64,000 bases of DNA from Asanoa ishikariensis (lineage in GTDB: Bacteria > Actinomycetota > Actinomycetes > Mycobacteriales > Micromonosporaceae). A model generated the notes under the pieces. It saw only the letters and a program-made list of their open reading frames with translations, searched no databases and was not told the origin of the DNA. Both the position numbers and the translations under genes were made by a program. The stretch spans positions 1,612,001 through 1,676,000 of the forward strand of contig NZ_FNQB01000001.1 in NCBI RefSeq assembly GCF_900107455.1. Direction: 5' to 3'. Positions within the stretch are counted from its first letter, which is position 1. Each line of letters begins with the position of its first letter. Shown piece by piece: positions 33,236 to 42,316 of this stretch.

Positions 33236-36200
33236 GTGCAGGTCGGGATACTTGGGTCATTCGAAGTTCGCACGGACGACGGCGTGGTGGCCGACGTGCC
33301 GGGCGCCCGGCTGCGCGCGCTGCTGGTCATCCTCGCCCTCGGGCCCGGGCGCACCGTCCCGAAGTCGATCCTCGTCGACTGGATCTGGGGCAAGAACCCG
33401 CCCGCCGACGCGGCGAACGCCCTTCAGCGCCTGGCTTCCCGGCTGCGCAAGGTGCTGCCGGGCGGGGTGGTCGAAGGGCAGCCGGGCGGCTACCGGCTCA
33501 TGGTCGAGCCCGACGCCGTCGACGCCCTGCGGTTCGAGCGCCTCGTCGGCCAGGCCCGCCAGGAGGAGGGCCTCCAGCGGCTCGGGCTACTCCGCGAGGC
33601 CCTCGGCCTCTGGCGCGGTGCGGCCATGCGGGACGTCGGCCTGGAAGACAGCGAAGCGTTCGACGCGGCGGTGACGCGGCTCGAGGCCCTGCGCCTGACG
33701 GCGCTGGAGGACCGCTTCGAAGCCGAGGTCACCCTCGGCAACGGCGCGGACGTGGTCGCGGAGCTGACGGACGTCGTGACCGCCCACCCGTTGCGGGAAC
33801 CGCTGGTCGCCTCGCTGATGCGGGCGCTGGTCGCGGCCGGCCGCGACTCCGAGGCACTGCTCGTCTACGAACGGACCCGGGAGGCCTTGTCCGAGGCGCT
33901 GGGTGTCGACCCGTCGGCTGAGCTGTCGGCGCTGCACGTCGCGATGCTGCGCGGCGAGGTCGGGCGGCGGGAGGAGAACCGGAAGACCAACGTGCGGGCC
34001 GAGCTCACGAGCTTCGTCGGCCGGGACGCCGACGTCGCCGCGGTCCGGGGGCTCGTCGCCGGCCACCGGCTGACCACGTTGATCGGGCCGGGCGGCTCGG
34101 GCAAGACCAGGCTGGCCACGGAAACCGCGCGCACGATGGTCGACGATCTGCCGGACGGGGTCTGGCTGGTGGAGCTGGCCGCCATCGGCGCCGACGGCGA
34201 CGTCGCGCAGGCGACGCTCACCGGTCTCGGGCTCCGGGACACCCTGCTCGGCGCCGGCGGCAGCGCGGACCTGACGGACGGGCTCATCGCCGCGATTCGC
34301 GACCGGGAGGCGCTGCTGATCCTGGACAACTGCGAGCACGTGATCGAGGCGGCGGCGCGGTTCGCCGACCGGGTGCTCGGGGAGTGCCGGCGGCTGCGGA
34401 TCCTCGCGACCAGCCGGGAGCCGCTGGGCATCACCGGCGAGGCCCTGTGGCAGGTCGAGCCGCTGGCGGTGCCGACCGAAGCCGGCGCCGACTCGCCGGC
34501 CGTCCGCCTGCTGCGTGACCGGGCCGGTGCGGTGCGCAAGGACCTCGGGGTCGACGAGCACACCCTGGCGACCATGGTGCGCGTCTGCCGGGCGCTCGAC
34601 GGGATGCCGCTGGCGATCGAACTGGCCGCGGCCAGGCTGCGCACCATGACCATCGACCAGCTCGCTAACCGGCTCGACGACCGGTTCCGCCTGCTGACCA
34701 GCGGCAGCCGCACCGCGTTGCCCAGGCACAAGACGCTGCGCGCGGTGGTCGACTGGAGCTGGGAGCTGCTCACCGACGCCGAGCGGACCGTCCTGCGCCG
34801 GCTCGCGGTCTTCTCGGGCGGCGCGAGCCTCGGGGCGGCCGAGCGGGTCTGCGGCGGCGACGCGGACGAGGTCCTGGAGCTGCTCACCTCGCTGGCCGAG
34901 AAATCGCTGCTGGTCACCGAGGGCGACGGCGACCCGCGCTATCGGATGCTCGGCACGATCAAGGAGTACGCCGCGGAGCGGCTCGCCGAAGCGGGGGAGG
35001 CCGACTCCGCTCGCGAGGCGCATCTCGCGTACTTCGTCGAGCTCCTCGAGACCGCGGAGCCCCACCTGCGCCGTGCGGAGCAACTGGAGTGGCTGGCCAC
35101 GCTCGCGGCCGACCACGACAACATCACCGCCGCGATGCGGGCGGCGATCGCGGCGGGTGATGCGCAGTCGGCCATGCGGCTCTCCGCGTCGGCCGCCTGG
35201 TACTGGTGGCTCGGCGGGCGCCGCTCCGAGGGCCTCGAGCTGATGATCGCGGCCGCTGCCCTCGACGGCGAGGTGACCGACGAGGTCCGGGCCCTGGCGT
35301 ACGGGATGGTCGTGCTGTTCGTGACCTCCGGCCGGGGCGACGAGCACCTGGGTGCCGAGTGGATCCACAAGGCCTACCGGTTCAGCCAGCAGTCGCAGCA
35401 GCGCAATCCGTTGCTGGGCCTGGTCGCCGCGCTGGAACGCATTCTGGAGGCGCCGGAGACGGCGGTGTCCGCGTTCGAGTCGGTGTTGGACAACGAGGAT
35501 CCGTGGGTGCGCGCGCTGGCCCGTTGGCAGGCCGGCAAGATGCGCATCATGCTCGGCCAGGGCGGCCCGGAAGCGCAGACCAATGTGGAGCTGGCGCTCG
35601 CCGAGTTCCGTACCCTGGGCGAACGGTTCGGGATGTCCCTGGCCCTGTCCGAGCTGGCGGCCCTGCTCGCGATGCGCGGTGACTTCGCCGGCGCCTGCGT
35701 CCACTACGAGCAGGCGAGCGTGGCGGTCGCCGAGGTCGGCGCCGTCGAGGACGTCATCCGGGTGCGCACCCAGTTGGCCCGCCTGCACTGGCTGAACGGC
35801 GATCGGGACGCCAGCGCGGCCGCCATCGCCGAGGCGCAGCGGTGTGCCGAAGGAGTTACCTGGCCGCACGCGCTGTTCGAACTGGCCCTGGCCAAGGCGG
35901 AGCTCGCGCGGTGGGGCGGCGACGTCGCGGAGGCCCGCCGCCAGCTCGGCATCGCGACCGCCGTGCTGAGGGACGAGGCGGAGCACGCGCACATCAGCGC
36001 GGGCATCCACGACCTGCTCGGCTATCTGGCCGACGACGTCCGTGAGGCCCGCACCCATCGCGTGGCGGCCTGGGAGGCGGCGTCCACAGGGGGGCATCCC
36101 CCCTTCCTGGTCGGCCAGATCCTCGTCGGCGTCGCGGACCTGGCGCTGCGGCGTGAACAGTACGAGCAAGCGGCCCGGCTGCTCGCGGCCGGCGACGCCG

Positions 36201-36352
36201 TGCGCGGCATGCCGGACCGCTCCCAGCCCGACGCGGCCCGGATCGAGCACGCGACGCGACGTCACCTCGGCGAGGAACGGTTCGCCGAGGTGACGTCGGA
36301 AGGTGCGCGGACGAGCTATGTCGAACTGGTCGAGGTCGCATTCGCGTCCTGA
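33236..36352 (+). CDS. AfsR/SARP-type transcriptional regulator with ATPase and TPR domains
   Basis: A 1038-residue regulator. Residues 1-95 form the OmpR-like winged helix (VGILGSFEVRTDDG, ALQRLASRLRKVLPGG, GGYRLMV), 95-245 the BTAD helical domain (RALVAAGRDSEALLVYERTR), about 265-560 an NB-ARC-like ATPase with Walker A GPGGSGKTRL (near 282), Walker B LLILDNCEHV and SREPLGITGEALW, and the rest TPR-like helices. AfsR relatives activate secondary metabolism or exporters after ATP binding. GTG at 33236 starts the domain exactly. The convergent DrrAB-like exporter just downstream is a possible target. That is inference. Confidence 0.92.
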   Translation: MQVGILGSFEVRTDDGVVADVPGARLRALLVILALGPGRTVPKSILVDWIWGKNPPADAANALQRLASRLRKVLPGGVVEGQPGGYRLMVEPDAVDALRFERLVGQARQEEGLQRLGLLREALGLWRGAAMRDVGLEDSEAFDAAVTRLEALRLTALEDRFEAEVTLGNGADVVAELTDVVTAHPLREPLVASLMRALVAAGRDSEALLVYERTREALSEALGVDPSAELSALHVAMLRGEVGRREENRKTNVRAELTSFVGRDADVAAVRGLVAGHRLTTLIGPGGSGKTRLATETARTMVDDLPDGVWLVELAAIGADGDVAQATLTGLGLRDTLLGAGGSADLTDGLIAAIRDREALLILDNCEHVIEAAARFADRVLGECRRLRILATSREPLGITGEALWQVEPLAVPTEAGADSPAVRLLRDRAGAVRKDLGVDEHTLATMVRVCRALDGMPLAIELAAARLRTMTIDQLANRLDDRFRLLTSGSRTALPRHKTLRAVVDWSWELLTDAERTVLRRLAVFSGGASLGAAERVCGGDADEVLELLTSLAEKSLLVTEGDGDPRYRMLGTIKEYAAERLAEAGEADSAREAHLAYFVELLETAEPHLRRAEQLEWLATLAADHDNITAAMRAAIAAGDAQSAMRLSASAAWYWWLGGRRSEGLELMIAAAALDGEVTDEVRALAYGMVVLFVTSGRGDEHLGAEWIHKAYRFSQQSQQRNPLLGLVAALERILEAPETAVSAFESVLDNEDPWVRALARWQAGKMRIMLGQGGPEAQTNVELALAEFRTLGERFGMSLALSELAALLAMRGDFAGACVHYEQASVAVAEVGAVEDVIRVRTQLARLHWLNGDRDASAAAIAEAQRCAEGVTWPHALFELALAKAELARWGGDVAEARRQLGIATAVLRDEAEHAHISAGIHDLLGYLADDVREARTHRVAAWEAASTGGHPPFLVGQILVGVADLALRREQYEQAARLLAAGDAVRGMPDRSQPDAARIEHATRRHLGEERFAEVTSEGARTSYVELVEVAFAS

Positions 36353-36364
36353 CGGTGCCGGCTG

Positions 36365-37108
36365 TCAGGCGCGCTTCTTGAAGGTGGACAGCGACCAGAC
36401 GTAGCCGACCAGTGCGATTCCCACGCACCAGCTCGCGGCGACGAGCGCCTTGCTCCCCGACGGTTCGCCGATGAGCAGGCCACGCAGGGTCTCGATGATG
36501 GGCGTGAAGGGCTGGTACTCGGCGAACTGGCGGACACCCGGTGCCATCGTCTCGGCCGGGACGATCGCGCTGCTGAGGAACGGCAGCATGACCAGCGGGA
36601 CGGTGATCATGCCGGCCGACTCCGGAGTCTTGGCGGCCAGGCCGAGTGCGACCGTGATCCAGGTGGTCGCGAAGGCGACCAGGACGAGCAGGCCGATCGC
36701 ACCGAGCCAGTCGGTGAAGCTGCCCGGCGACCGGAACCCGAAGGCCAGGGCCACACCCGTGACGGCGGCCAGAGCGATCACGGTACGCAGCATGCTGGCC
36801 GCGACGTGTGCGCTGAGGACGGCACTGCGTGAGATGTCCATGACCTTGAACCGGTTGATGATGCCCTTGGTCATGTCCGTGTTCACGGACAACGCGGTGG
36901 CCGACAGTCCATAACAGATGGTCAGGATGAGCATGCCTGGTGTCGCGTAGTCGATGTAGTTGCCGGGTATGTCGAACGCGCCGCCGATGACGTAGACGAA
37001 CATCAGCAGGAGCACGATCGGGAACAGGATCGCGTTGAACACCGCGACGGGGTTGCGGAGGGTGTGCTTGAAGTTGCGACCGAGCATGGTCGTCGTCGAG
37101 CTGGGCAT
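36365..37108 (-). CDS. ABC-2 exporter permease (DrrB-like)
   Basis: A 247-residue permease with six helices, starting MPSSTTTMLGRNFKHTLRNP. FPIVLLLMFVYVIGGAFDIP and FKVMDISRSAVLSAHVAASM (with the ABC-2 signature region) resemble DrrB of daunorubicin self-resistance. ATG at 37108 shares its A with the TAA stop of the ATPase. Converges on the AfsR-like gene with 12 bases between stops. Likely exports a hydrophobic drug-like compound. Confidence 0.9.
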   Translation of the reverse strand: MPSSTTTMLGRNFKHTLRNPVAVFNAILFPIVLLLMFVYVIGGAFDIPGNYIDYATPGMLILTICYGLSATALSVNTDMTKGIINRFKVMDISRSAVLSAHVAASMLRTVIALAAVTGVALAFGFRSPGSFTDWLGAIGLLVLVAFATTWITVALGLAAKTPESAGMITVPLVMLPFLSSAIVPAETMAPGVRQFAEYQPFTPIIETLRGLLIGEPSGSKALVAASWCVGIALVGYVWSLSTFKKRA

Positions 37109-38052
37109 TATGCGCTCACCTTCGTGTTGGTCTTGCCGGTCAGGGCGAGGAAGACGTCGTCGAGGTCGGGGGTGTGCACGGAGAACTCCTCGACGTCCAG
37201 CGAGTTGGTGTCGAGTTGGGTCAGCAGGTCGCGGACGGATTTCGCGCTGCCGTCGCTGGGTGCGCGCAGGACCAGGTCGTCCTCGTCGTCGCGGGTGGCG
37301 TCGGTCAGAATCCGGGCGGCGGTGTCGAGGTCGAGGTCGGTGGCGAAGCGGAGCCGGACGTGGCTGCCGGGGATCTGCCGCTTGAGCTCGGCCGGCGTGC
37401 CCTGGGCGACGATCTTCCCGCCGTCGAGGACAGCGATCTTGTCGGCCAGGCGGTCGGCTTCTTCCAGGTACTGGGTGGTCAGGAAGATCGTGACGCCGTC
37501 GGCCACGAGCTGGCGGATGATCTCCCACATCGTGCGGCGGCTGCGCGGGTCCAGGCCGGTGGTGGGCTCGTCGAGGAAGATGATGCTGGGCTTGCCGACC
37601 AGGGTCATCGCCAGGTCGAGCTTGCGGCGCATGCCACCGGAGTAGGTCGAGGCCAACTTCTGCGCCGACTCGGTCAGGTCGAAGCGCTCCAGCAGGTCGG
37701 TGACGATCTGCTTGCTCTCGGCCGGGCGGAGCCGCTTGAGGTCGGCGATGAGCTGGAGGTTCTCGCGGCCGCTCAGCAGGTCGTCGACCGCGGCGAACTG
37801 GCCGGTGACACCGATGGCCGCACGCACGGCCTTGGTGTCGGTGGCGACGTCGTGGCCGGCCACGCGGATGGTGCCGGCGTCGGCGGTCATCAGGGTGGTC
37901 AGCACGTTGACCGCGGTGGTCTTGCCGGCCCCGTTCGGGCCGAGCAGGGAGAAGATCGTCCCGGTCGGGACGTCGAGGTCGATGCCGTCGAGGACGACCT
38001 TGTCCTTGTACGCCTTCCGCAACCCGGAAGCGGTGATCGCTGAGCTCGTCAT
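37108..38052 (-). CDS. ABC exporter ATP-binding protein (DrrA-like)
   Basis: A 314-residue ATPase: Walker A GPNGAGKTTA, Q-loop region GVTGQFAAVDDLLSGRENL, signature YSGGMRRKLDLAMTL, Walker B IIFLDEPTTGLDP, and the C-terminal DrrA-type domain ending EEFSVHTPDLDDVFLALTGK. The ATG at 38052 matches the domain start. A longer frame begins at 38157 but runs through repeated sequence that looks like an operator. No good ribosome site precedes 38052. Gene pair with the DrrB-like permease. Confidence 0.92.
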   Translation of the reverse strand: MTSSAITASGLRKAYKDKVVLDGIDLDVPTGTIFSLLGPNGAGKTTAVNVLTTLMTADAGTIRVAGHDVATDTKAVRAAIGVTGQFAAVDDLLSGRENLQLIADLKRLRPAESKQIVTDLLERFDLTESAQKLASTYSGGMRRKLDLAMTLVGKPSIIFLDEPTTGLDPRSRRTMWEIIRQLVADGVTIFLTTQYLEEADRLADKIAVLDGGKIVAQGTPAELKRQIPGSHVRLRFATDLDLDTAARILTDATRDDEDDLVLRAPSDGSAKSVRDLLTQLDTNSLDVEEFSVHTPDLDDVFLALTGKTNTKVSA

Positions 38053-38086
38053 GTGGACCAGGTTCGCCGCCCTTCCCGCCACGGCC

Positions 38087-38137
38087 CTGACACGGCCCTG
38101 ACACGGCATCTGACACGACATCTGACAGATGTCAGAT
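38087..38137. promoter_or_regulatory. Array of four CTGACA repeats ending in a palindrome, upstream of the DrrAB-like genes
   Basis: CTGACA occurs at 38087, 38098, 38110 and 38122, spaced 11-12 bases, i.e. one helical turn. The last forms the perfect inverted repeat ATCTGACA-GA-TGTCAGAT (38120-38137). It lies 35 bases before the exporter start, where TetR-, PadR- or MarR-type repressors of such exporters bind. No regulator gene adjoins. Confidence 0.65.
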
Positions 38138-38221
38138 TGGCCACGTTCCCTGGTCAAGCTGGTTGGTCGGCGGTTCGATTGCTTGCGCGAGCAAATAGTT
38201 ATCGATCAAGGGGGATGCGAG

Positions 38222-38992
38222 ATGCGTGGGCTGAAGGACAAGGTCGCGATCGTGGCCGGCGCGGCGCCGAAGAACATCGGCGGCGCCACCGCGGTCAGGC
38301 TCGCGGAGGAGGGCATGACGGTCGTGGCGGCGGACCTGTCCGCTGCGGCGGCGGAGGCGGTCGCCGAGGAAATCCGGGCGGCCGGTGGCAAAGCGGTCGG
38401 GCGGGGCTTCGACATCACCGACGAGGAGTCGTACCGCGATCTGATCGAGAGCACCACCCGGGCGTACGGGCGGCTGGACGGCCTGCTCAACGTGGCCGCT
38501 GACCTGTCCGCCGAGAGCTTCGGGCGCGACAGCGACGCCCTGTCGGTGCCAATCGAGGTCTGGCGCCACACCATCGACGTCACCCTCACCGGCTACCTCT
38601 ACGGCATCCGGCACGCGCTGCCGATCATGATCAAGCAGGGCGGCGGCTCCATCGTCAACACCATGTCCAGCGCGGTCTGGATGGGAGAGCCGGTGCACGT
38701 CGCGTACCAGGCCGCGAAGTCCGGGCTGGTCGGGCTCACCCGGCACACCGCGACCCTCGGCGGGAAGCACGGTGTGCGCACCAACCTTCTCTCCCCGGGC
38801 GTGATCCTCACCGGCACCGCGTACGCCAGAACCACTCAAGAGTTCCGCGACGAGATCCTCGCCTCGGTCCGATCGCCGCGCCTGGGCCACCCTGAGGACC
38901 TGGCCGCCATGGTGGCCTTCCTCTTCTCGGACGACGCCGCGTACGTCAACGGCCAGTCGCTGCTCGTCGACGGAGGCGCGAACTTCACCTGA
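38222..38992 (+). CDS. SDR-family oxidoreductase
   Basis: A 256-residue classical short-chain dehydrogenase. The N-terminal cofactor loop is AGAAPKNIGGATAVRLAEEG (a variant of TGxxxGxG), the acidic residue after VVAAD suggests NAD+, and NTMSSAVWMG with the serine and YQAAKSG (Tyr near residue 162, Lys) form the catalytic set. LSPGVILTGTAY and NGQSLLVDGGANF end the family pattern. ATG at 38222 has AAGGGGGA upstream. Substrate unknown. It reads divergently from the DrrAB-like pair across the CTGACA array. Confidence 0.9.
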   Translation: MRGLKDKVAIVAGAAPKNIGGATAVRLAEEGMTVVAADLSAAAAEAVAEEIRAAGGKAVGRGFDITDEESYRDLIESTTRAYGRLDGLLNVAADLSAESFGRDSDALSVPIEVWRHTIDVTLTGYLYGIRHALPIMIKQGGGSIVNTMSSAVWMGEPVHVAYQAAKSGLVGLTRHTATLGGKHGVRTNLLSPGVILTGTAYARTTQEFRDEILASVRSPRLGHPEDLAAMVAFLFSDDAAYVNGQSLLVDGGANFT

Positions 38993-39437
38993 TCCGGCGG
39001 GGGTGCAGGGCGACCAGCGCGACGACCGACAGGGCGGCGGCCGCTGCGAACCCGACGGGGTATCCGGTGGTCGTGGCGAGCAGGCCGAAGCCGAGCGCGC
39101 CCGCGCCGAAACCGGCGCCGAAGACGGCCATTCCTATCAGGACAGCCACGGGGTGGGTGGTGACGACGAGGGCCGAGAGCCCGGTGGCGCCGGCGACCAC
39201 GCCGGGCACCAGCAGCCGGTGCGCACCGTGCCGATCGCCGAACAGCCCGGCCCACCACCGCGCTGCGGTGCCGGTGACGGCGTGGACGAGCAGGGCGATC
39301 GCGATGAACCCGTCACCGGTGTGTGGCAGCGCCGCCGGCAGGAAGGTGGCGACGATGCCGCTGAGCATGGCGGCGCCGGCGAAGACGATCGAAGGGCGGG
39401 CGAGGGTGGGCGTGCGCACCGCGGCGGACACCAGCAT
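38985..39437 (-). pseudogene. MFS transporter remnant (N-terminal half and part of the C-terminal half missing)
   Basis: About 150 codons resemble the C-terminal half of a 12-helix MFS transporter: TLARPSIVFAGAAMLSGIVA, then ARWWAGLFGDRHGAHRLLVP with the loop motif, and FGLLATTTGYPVGFAAAAAL at the end. The N-terminal six helices are absent. Between FGAGFG and GALGFG about 35-40 residues that normally carry helix 10 seem to be deleted. Upstream sequence to 39562 shows no in-frame start of a full gene. It overlaps the SDR stop by eight bases. Read as a decayed gene. Confidence 0.6.
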
Positions 39438-39562
39438 CAGGGGGCGCGTGGCCAGGGGGGCCGGGTTGCCGCGGTCATCGTCATCGTGGTCACGAGCTGA
39501 CCGTAGGAGCGAATCGATCCCCTGATGAGAGCCGAAACTCAGTCGAGAAACTGGACCAATCT

Positions 39563-40429
39563 CTACCCCACTGTCGCGGTCAGGCCTTCGCCTCCGCGGC
39601 CGTCCGCGATGAGCGATTCGATTCGCGCCGCGACCTCCGGCAGGCCGCCATCGCCAAGACGGTGACCGGTCCGCATTTCGATGAGATGGCGAATGACCGT
39701 CAGGTGTTCGGTGAGGTCCGCCGGGCCCGGCGGGTACGACGCCTGCCGTACCTCCGAAACGGCGGCGTCCGCCGCCGTGACCACGTGCCCGAGTTGTGCG
39801 GTCGCTGTCTGGGCGAAATCGGCGACGTCGATGCCGGCCGCGCGCGCGGTGTCGAGGGCTCTGAGGAGGCCGAGTTGGGCGTCGTACCAGACTCCGAACA
39901 GGGCTAGGTCCCACATCGCGGCCGCGTCTGGCGCTTCGCCGACCAGGCGCGGCCTGCCCAGTAGCTCCAGCGTCGGCTCGTGTCGCTCGAACCCGTCGCG
40001 GGAGCCGCTGTAAAGGATCGCGGCGGTGCCGGCGCCGATCATCTCCGGCGATGCCTGAATTCCGGCGTCGAGGTATCGCGCGCCGAAGTCGTGCACCCGC
40101 TGCGCGGTCAGTCGCGCTTCCTCGGCCGTGCCCGTGTACAGGCCGACAATCGTCTGGGCTGACAGGTCCGCGTCGATTTCCGCGAGACAATGCCGCGTCG
40201 CCGCGTAGTCCTTGAGAGTCAGGAACACGAGCGTGCCGTACGACAGTGCGTCGCGGACGGACTCCTGCGGCACCGCCCCGGCCGCGGCCAGATCCGTTGT
40301 CCGACCAGCGGTGCGGTTCCACACCGCGACGTCGTGACCACCTCCGAGAAGACGGTGGACGACCGCGCTGCCGATGGCTCCCGTGCCGATGACCGCGACC
40401 CTTGGTGTTGATGACTTGACGGTGCGCAT
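39563..40429 (-). CDS. NAD(P)-binding oxidoreductase, imine-reductase-like
   Basis: A 288-residue beta-hydroxyacid-dehydrogenase-fold protein. AVIGTGAIGSAVVHRLLGGG binds NADP, WNRTAGRTTDLAAAGA follows (Arg for the phosphate), and GLYTGTAEEAR, DAGIQASPEMIGAGTAAILY and the C-terminal helical domain resemble imine reductases rather than 6-phosphogluconate dehydrogenase, because the catalytic lysine region is altered. ATG at 40429 was chosen. A GAAGAT -10-like box lies immediately upstream. The substrate is unknown. Confidence 0.82.
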   Translation of the reverse strand: MRTVKSSTPRVAVIGTGAIGSAVVHRLLGGGHDVAVWNRTAGRTTDLAAAGAVPQESVRDALSYGTLVFLTLKDYAATRHCLAEIDADLSAQTIVGLYTGTAEEARLTAQRVHDFGARYLDAGIQASPEMIGAGTAAILYSGSRDGFERHEPTLELLGRPRLVGEAPDAAAMWDLALFGVWYDAQLGLLRALDTARAAGIDVADFAQTATAQLGHVVTAADAAVSEVRQASYPPGPADLTEHLTVIRHLIEMRTGHRLGDGGLPEVAARIESLIADGRGGEGLTATVG

Positions 40430-40451
40430 GGCACCATCTTCAAACGTCAAC

Positions 40452-40471
40452 GCGGCTTGAGGTCAAGCCGC
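40452..40471. promoter_or_regulatory. MerR-type operator candidate upstream of the imine-reductase-like gene
   Basis: GCGGCTTGA-GG-TCAAGCCGC is a perfect inverted repeat. Read on the minus strand it contains TTGACC, which with GAAGAT 19 bases downstream would make a promoter with the long spacer that MerR-family activators correct. No MerR gene is in the window. Confidence 0.5.
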
Positions 40472-40643
40472 CGTACACTTAAGAATCTCCTAAAGAACTG
40501 TTGCCCGTATGACGGCGATAACAGTTTTTCTCTGCGATTTTCGACGCTTCAGTTCTGGGTCTTTGGGCTCAAGACCCGGGCTCTCCGCATGACTAACGTT
40601 CGGCGGGTTACTCGATCTTCTTGCCAGCAATGGAGAAATCCCG

Positions 40644-42212
40644 ATGAGATCCCGTCCCCCTTCCGCCCATCGCTCGTCGCGATCGCGCCGCCTCACCAAG
40701 GCCGGCATCGGTCTCGCACTCGCCGGTCTCGTCGGTTGGTTCGCCGTCGGGCAGCTGCACCTCGCCGGCGCCGAGGAGACAGTTCTTTCCCAGGGCAAGC
40801 CGGTGCTCGCCTCCTCCAGTGAGGGACGCGCCTTCCCCGCCGAGGCGGCGGTCGACGGTGACACCAAGACGCGTTGGTCGAGCACCTTCTCCGACCCGCA
40901 GTGGCTCCAGGTCGACCTTGGTGCGCCGGCGGCCGTCGAGAAGATCGTGCTGAACTGGGAACGGGCGTCGGCCAAGGCGTACGAACTCCAGCTCTCGAAC
41001 GACGCGAAGACCTGGACCACGGTCTACAAGACCGCCACGGGTCCTGGCGGCAACGAGACCCACAGCGTGAGCGGCACCGGCCGTTTCGTGCGGATGTACG
41101 GCACTGTCCGGTCCGGGGGCTACGGGTACTCGCTGTTCGAGTTCCAGGTGTTCGGCAAGGCGGCCGGTTCGGGCACGCAGCCCAGCACCGCGCCGACCAC
41201 CACCGCGCCCAACGACCCGTCGTCGAGCGCGTCGCCCACCACGAAGCCGAGCACCTCGACCAGCCCGACGACCGGCACGCCGGACAACTCCGGTGGCAAC
41301 AACCAGGCCGGCTGGATCATGGCGCCGAACCCGGTGACCAACGTCAAGCCGTCGCGCGCGGTTCCGCCGAACAAGGGCGGCTTCCACGAGTTCCAGGCGA
41401 ACTGCTCGGTGAGCCGGACCAACCTCGGCGACGACCCGATCGTCTTCCCGAAGCTGCCGGGTGCGGCGCACATGCACACGTTCATGGGTAACACCACCAC
41501 GAACGCGAACAGCACCATCGAGTCCCTTTCCAAGGGCCAGACCACGTGCAAGGCCAAGGGCGACCTGTCCGCGTACTGGATGCCGACGCTCTACAACGGC
41601 GACACCGCGGTCAACCCCGAGGGTCTGCAGACCATCTACTACAAGAGCGGCGTGTACGACTACCGCAGCGTGCGGCCGTTCCCCAAGGGTCTCCGCTTCG
41701 TCGTCGGCAACGCCAAGAACACCGACGCCAACAAGTTCCTCGCCGCCACCGAGGAAGGCTTCGAGTGCGGCGACAGCTACAAGAACAAGAACATCCCGCT
41801 GACCTGCCCCACTGAGCGCAGCGTGAAGCTCAACATCCGCTACCAGGCGCCGAGCTGCTGGGACGGCCTCCACCTGGACTCGCCGGACCACCAGAGCCAC
41901 ATGGCGTACCCGATCGACACCCACAGCGCCTCGGGCGTGGTCTGCCCGGACAGCCACCCGGTCGCGGTGCCGAAGCTGGAGTTCAAGATGGCGTGGCCGG
42001 TCAACGGCGACATGTCGAAGGTGAAGTTCTCCAGCGGCGCCGGCCCGACGTTCCACTACGACTTCATCAACAACTGGGACGACCGGACCCTCGCGGCGAT
42101 GATCAACGGGTGCATCGTGGCGGCCCGGCAGTGTGACCCCCAGGGCCACGACGGCCGGGACGACCAGCAGCCCGCGCCGTACGTGCTGAACAAGGACTAC
42201 CTGCTGCCGTAA
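40644..42212 (+). CDS. Secreted DUF1996 protein with N-terminal F5/8C-like carbohydrate-binding domain
   Basis: A 522-residue exported protein. The N-terminal basic region and helix AGIGLALAGLVGWFAVGQLH form the signal. Residues about 45-175 are a discoidin/F5-8C-type domain (AAVDGDTKTRWSSTF, DPQWLQVDLGAPAAVEKIVL, GRFVRMYGT). A Ser/Thr/Pro linker of about 50 residues follows, then a DUF1996 domain (FQANCSVSRTNLGDDPIVFP, HMHTFMGNTTTNA, SAYWMPTLYNG, HLDSPDHQSHMAYP). DUF1996 proteins are secreted by fungi and actinobacteria and are associated with polysaccharide attack. No reaction is established. GGAGAAA precedes the ATG. Confidence 0.9.
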   Translation: MRSRPPSAHRSSRSRRLTKAGIGLALAGLVGWFAVGQLHLAGAEETVLSQGKPVLASSSEGRAFPAEAAVDGDTKTRWSSTFSDPQWLQVDLGAPAAVEKIVLNWERASAKAYELQLSNDAKTWTTVYKTATGPGGNETHSVSGTGRFVRMYGTVRSGGYGYSLFEFQVFGKAAGSGTQPSTAPTTTAPNDPSSSASPTTKPSTSTSPTTGTPDNSGGNNQAGWIMAPNPVTNVKPSRAVPPNKGGFHEFQANCSVSRTNLGDDPIVFPKLPGAAHMHTFMGNTTTNANSTIESLSKGQTTCKAKGDLSAYWMPTLYNGDTAVNPEGLQTIYYKSGVYDYRSVRPFPKGLRFVVGNAKNTDANKFLAATEEGFECGDSYKNKNIPLTCPTERSVKLNIRYQAPSCWDGLHLDSPDHQSHMAYPIDTHSASGVVCPDSHPVAVPKLEFKMAWPVNGDMSKVKFSSGAGPTFHYDFINNWDDRTLAAMINGCIVAARQCDPQGHDGRDDQQPAPYVLNKDYLLP

Positions 42213-42316
42213 CTGTTCCACAGGGCACTAGGGGTGGGGCGGCTGCCGTGGCCGCTCCACCCCTCGTCGTATTGTCGACGCTGCCGGGATTGACCAAGCC
42301 CCACCGAGGAGTGCGC

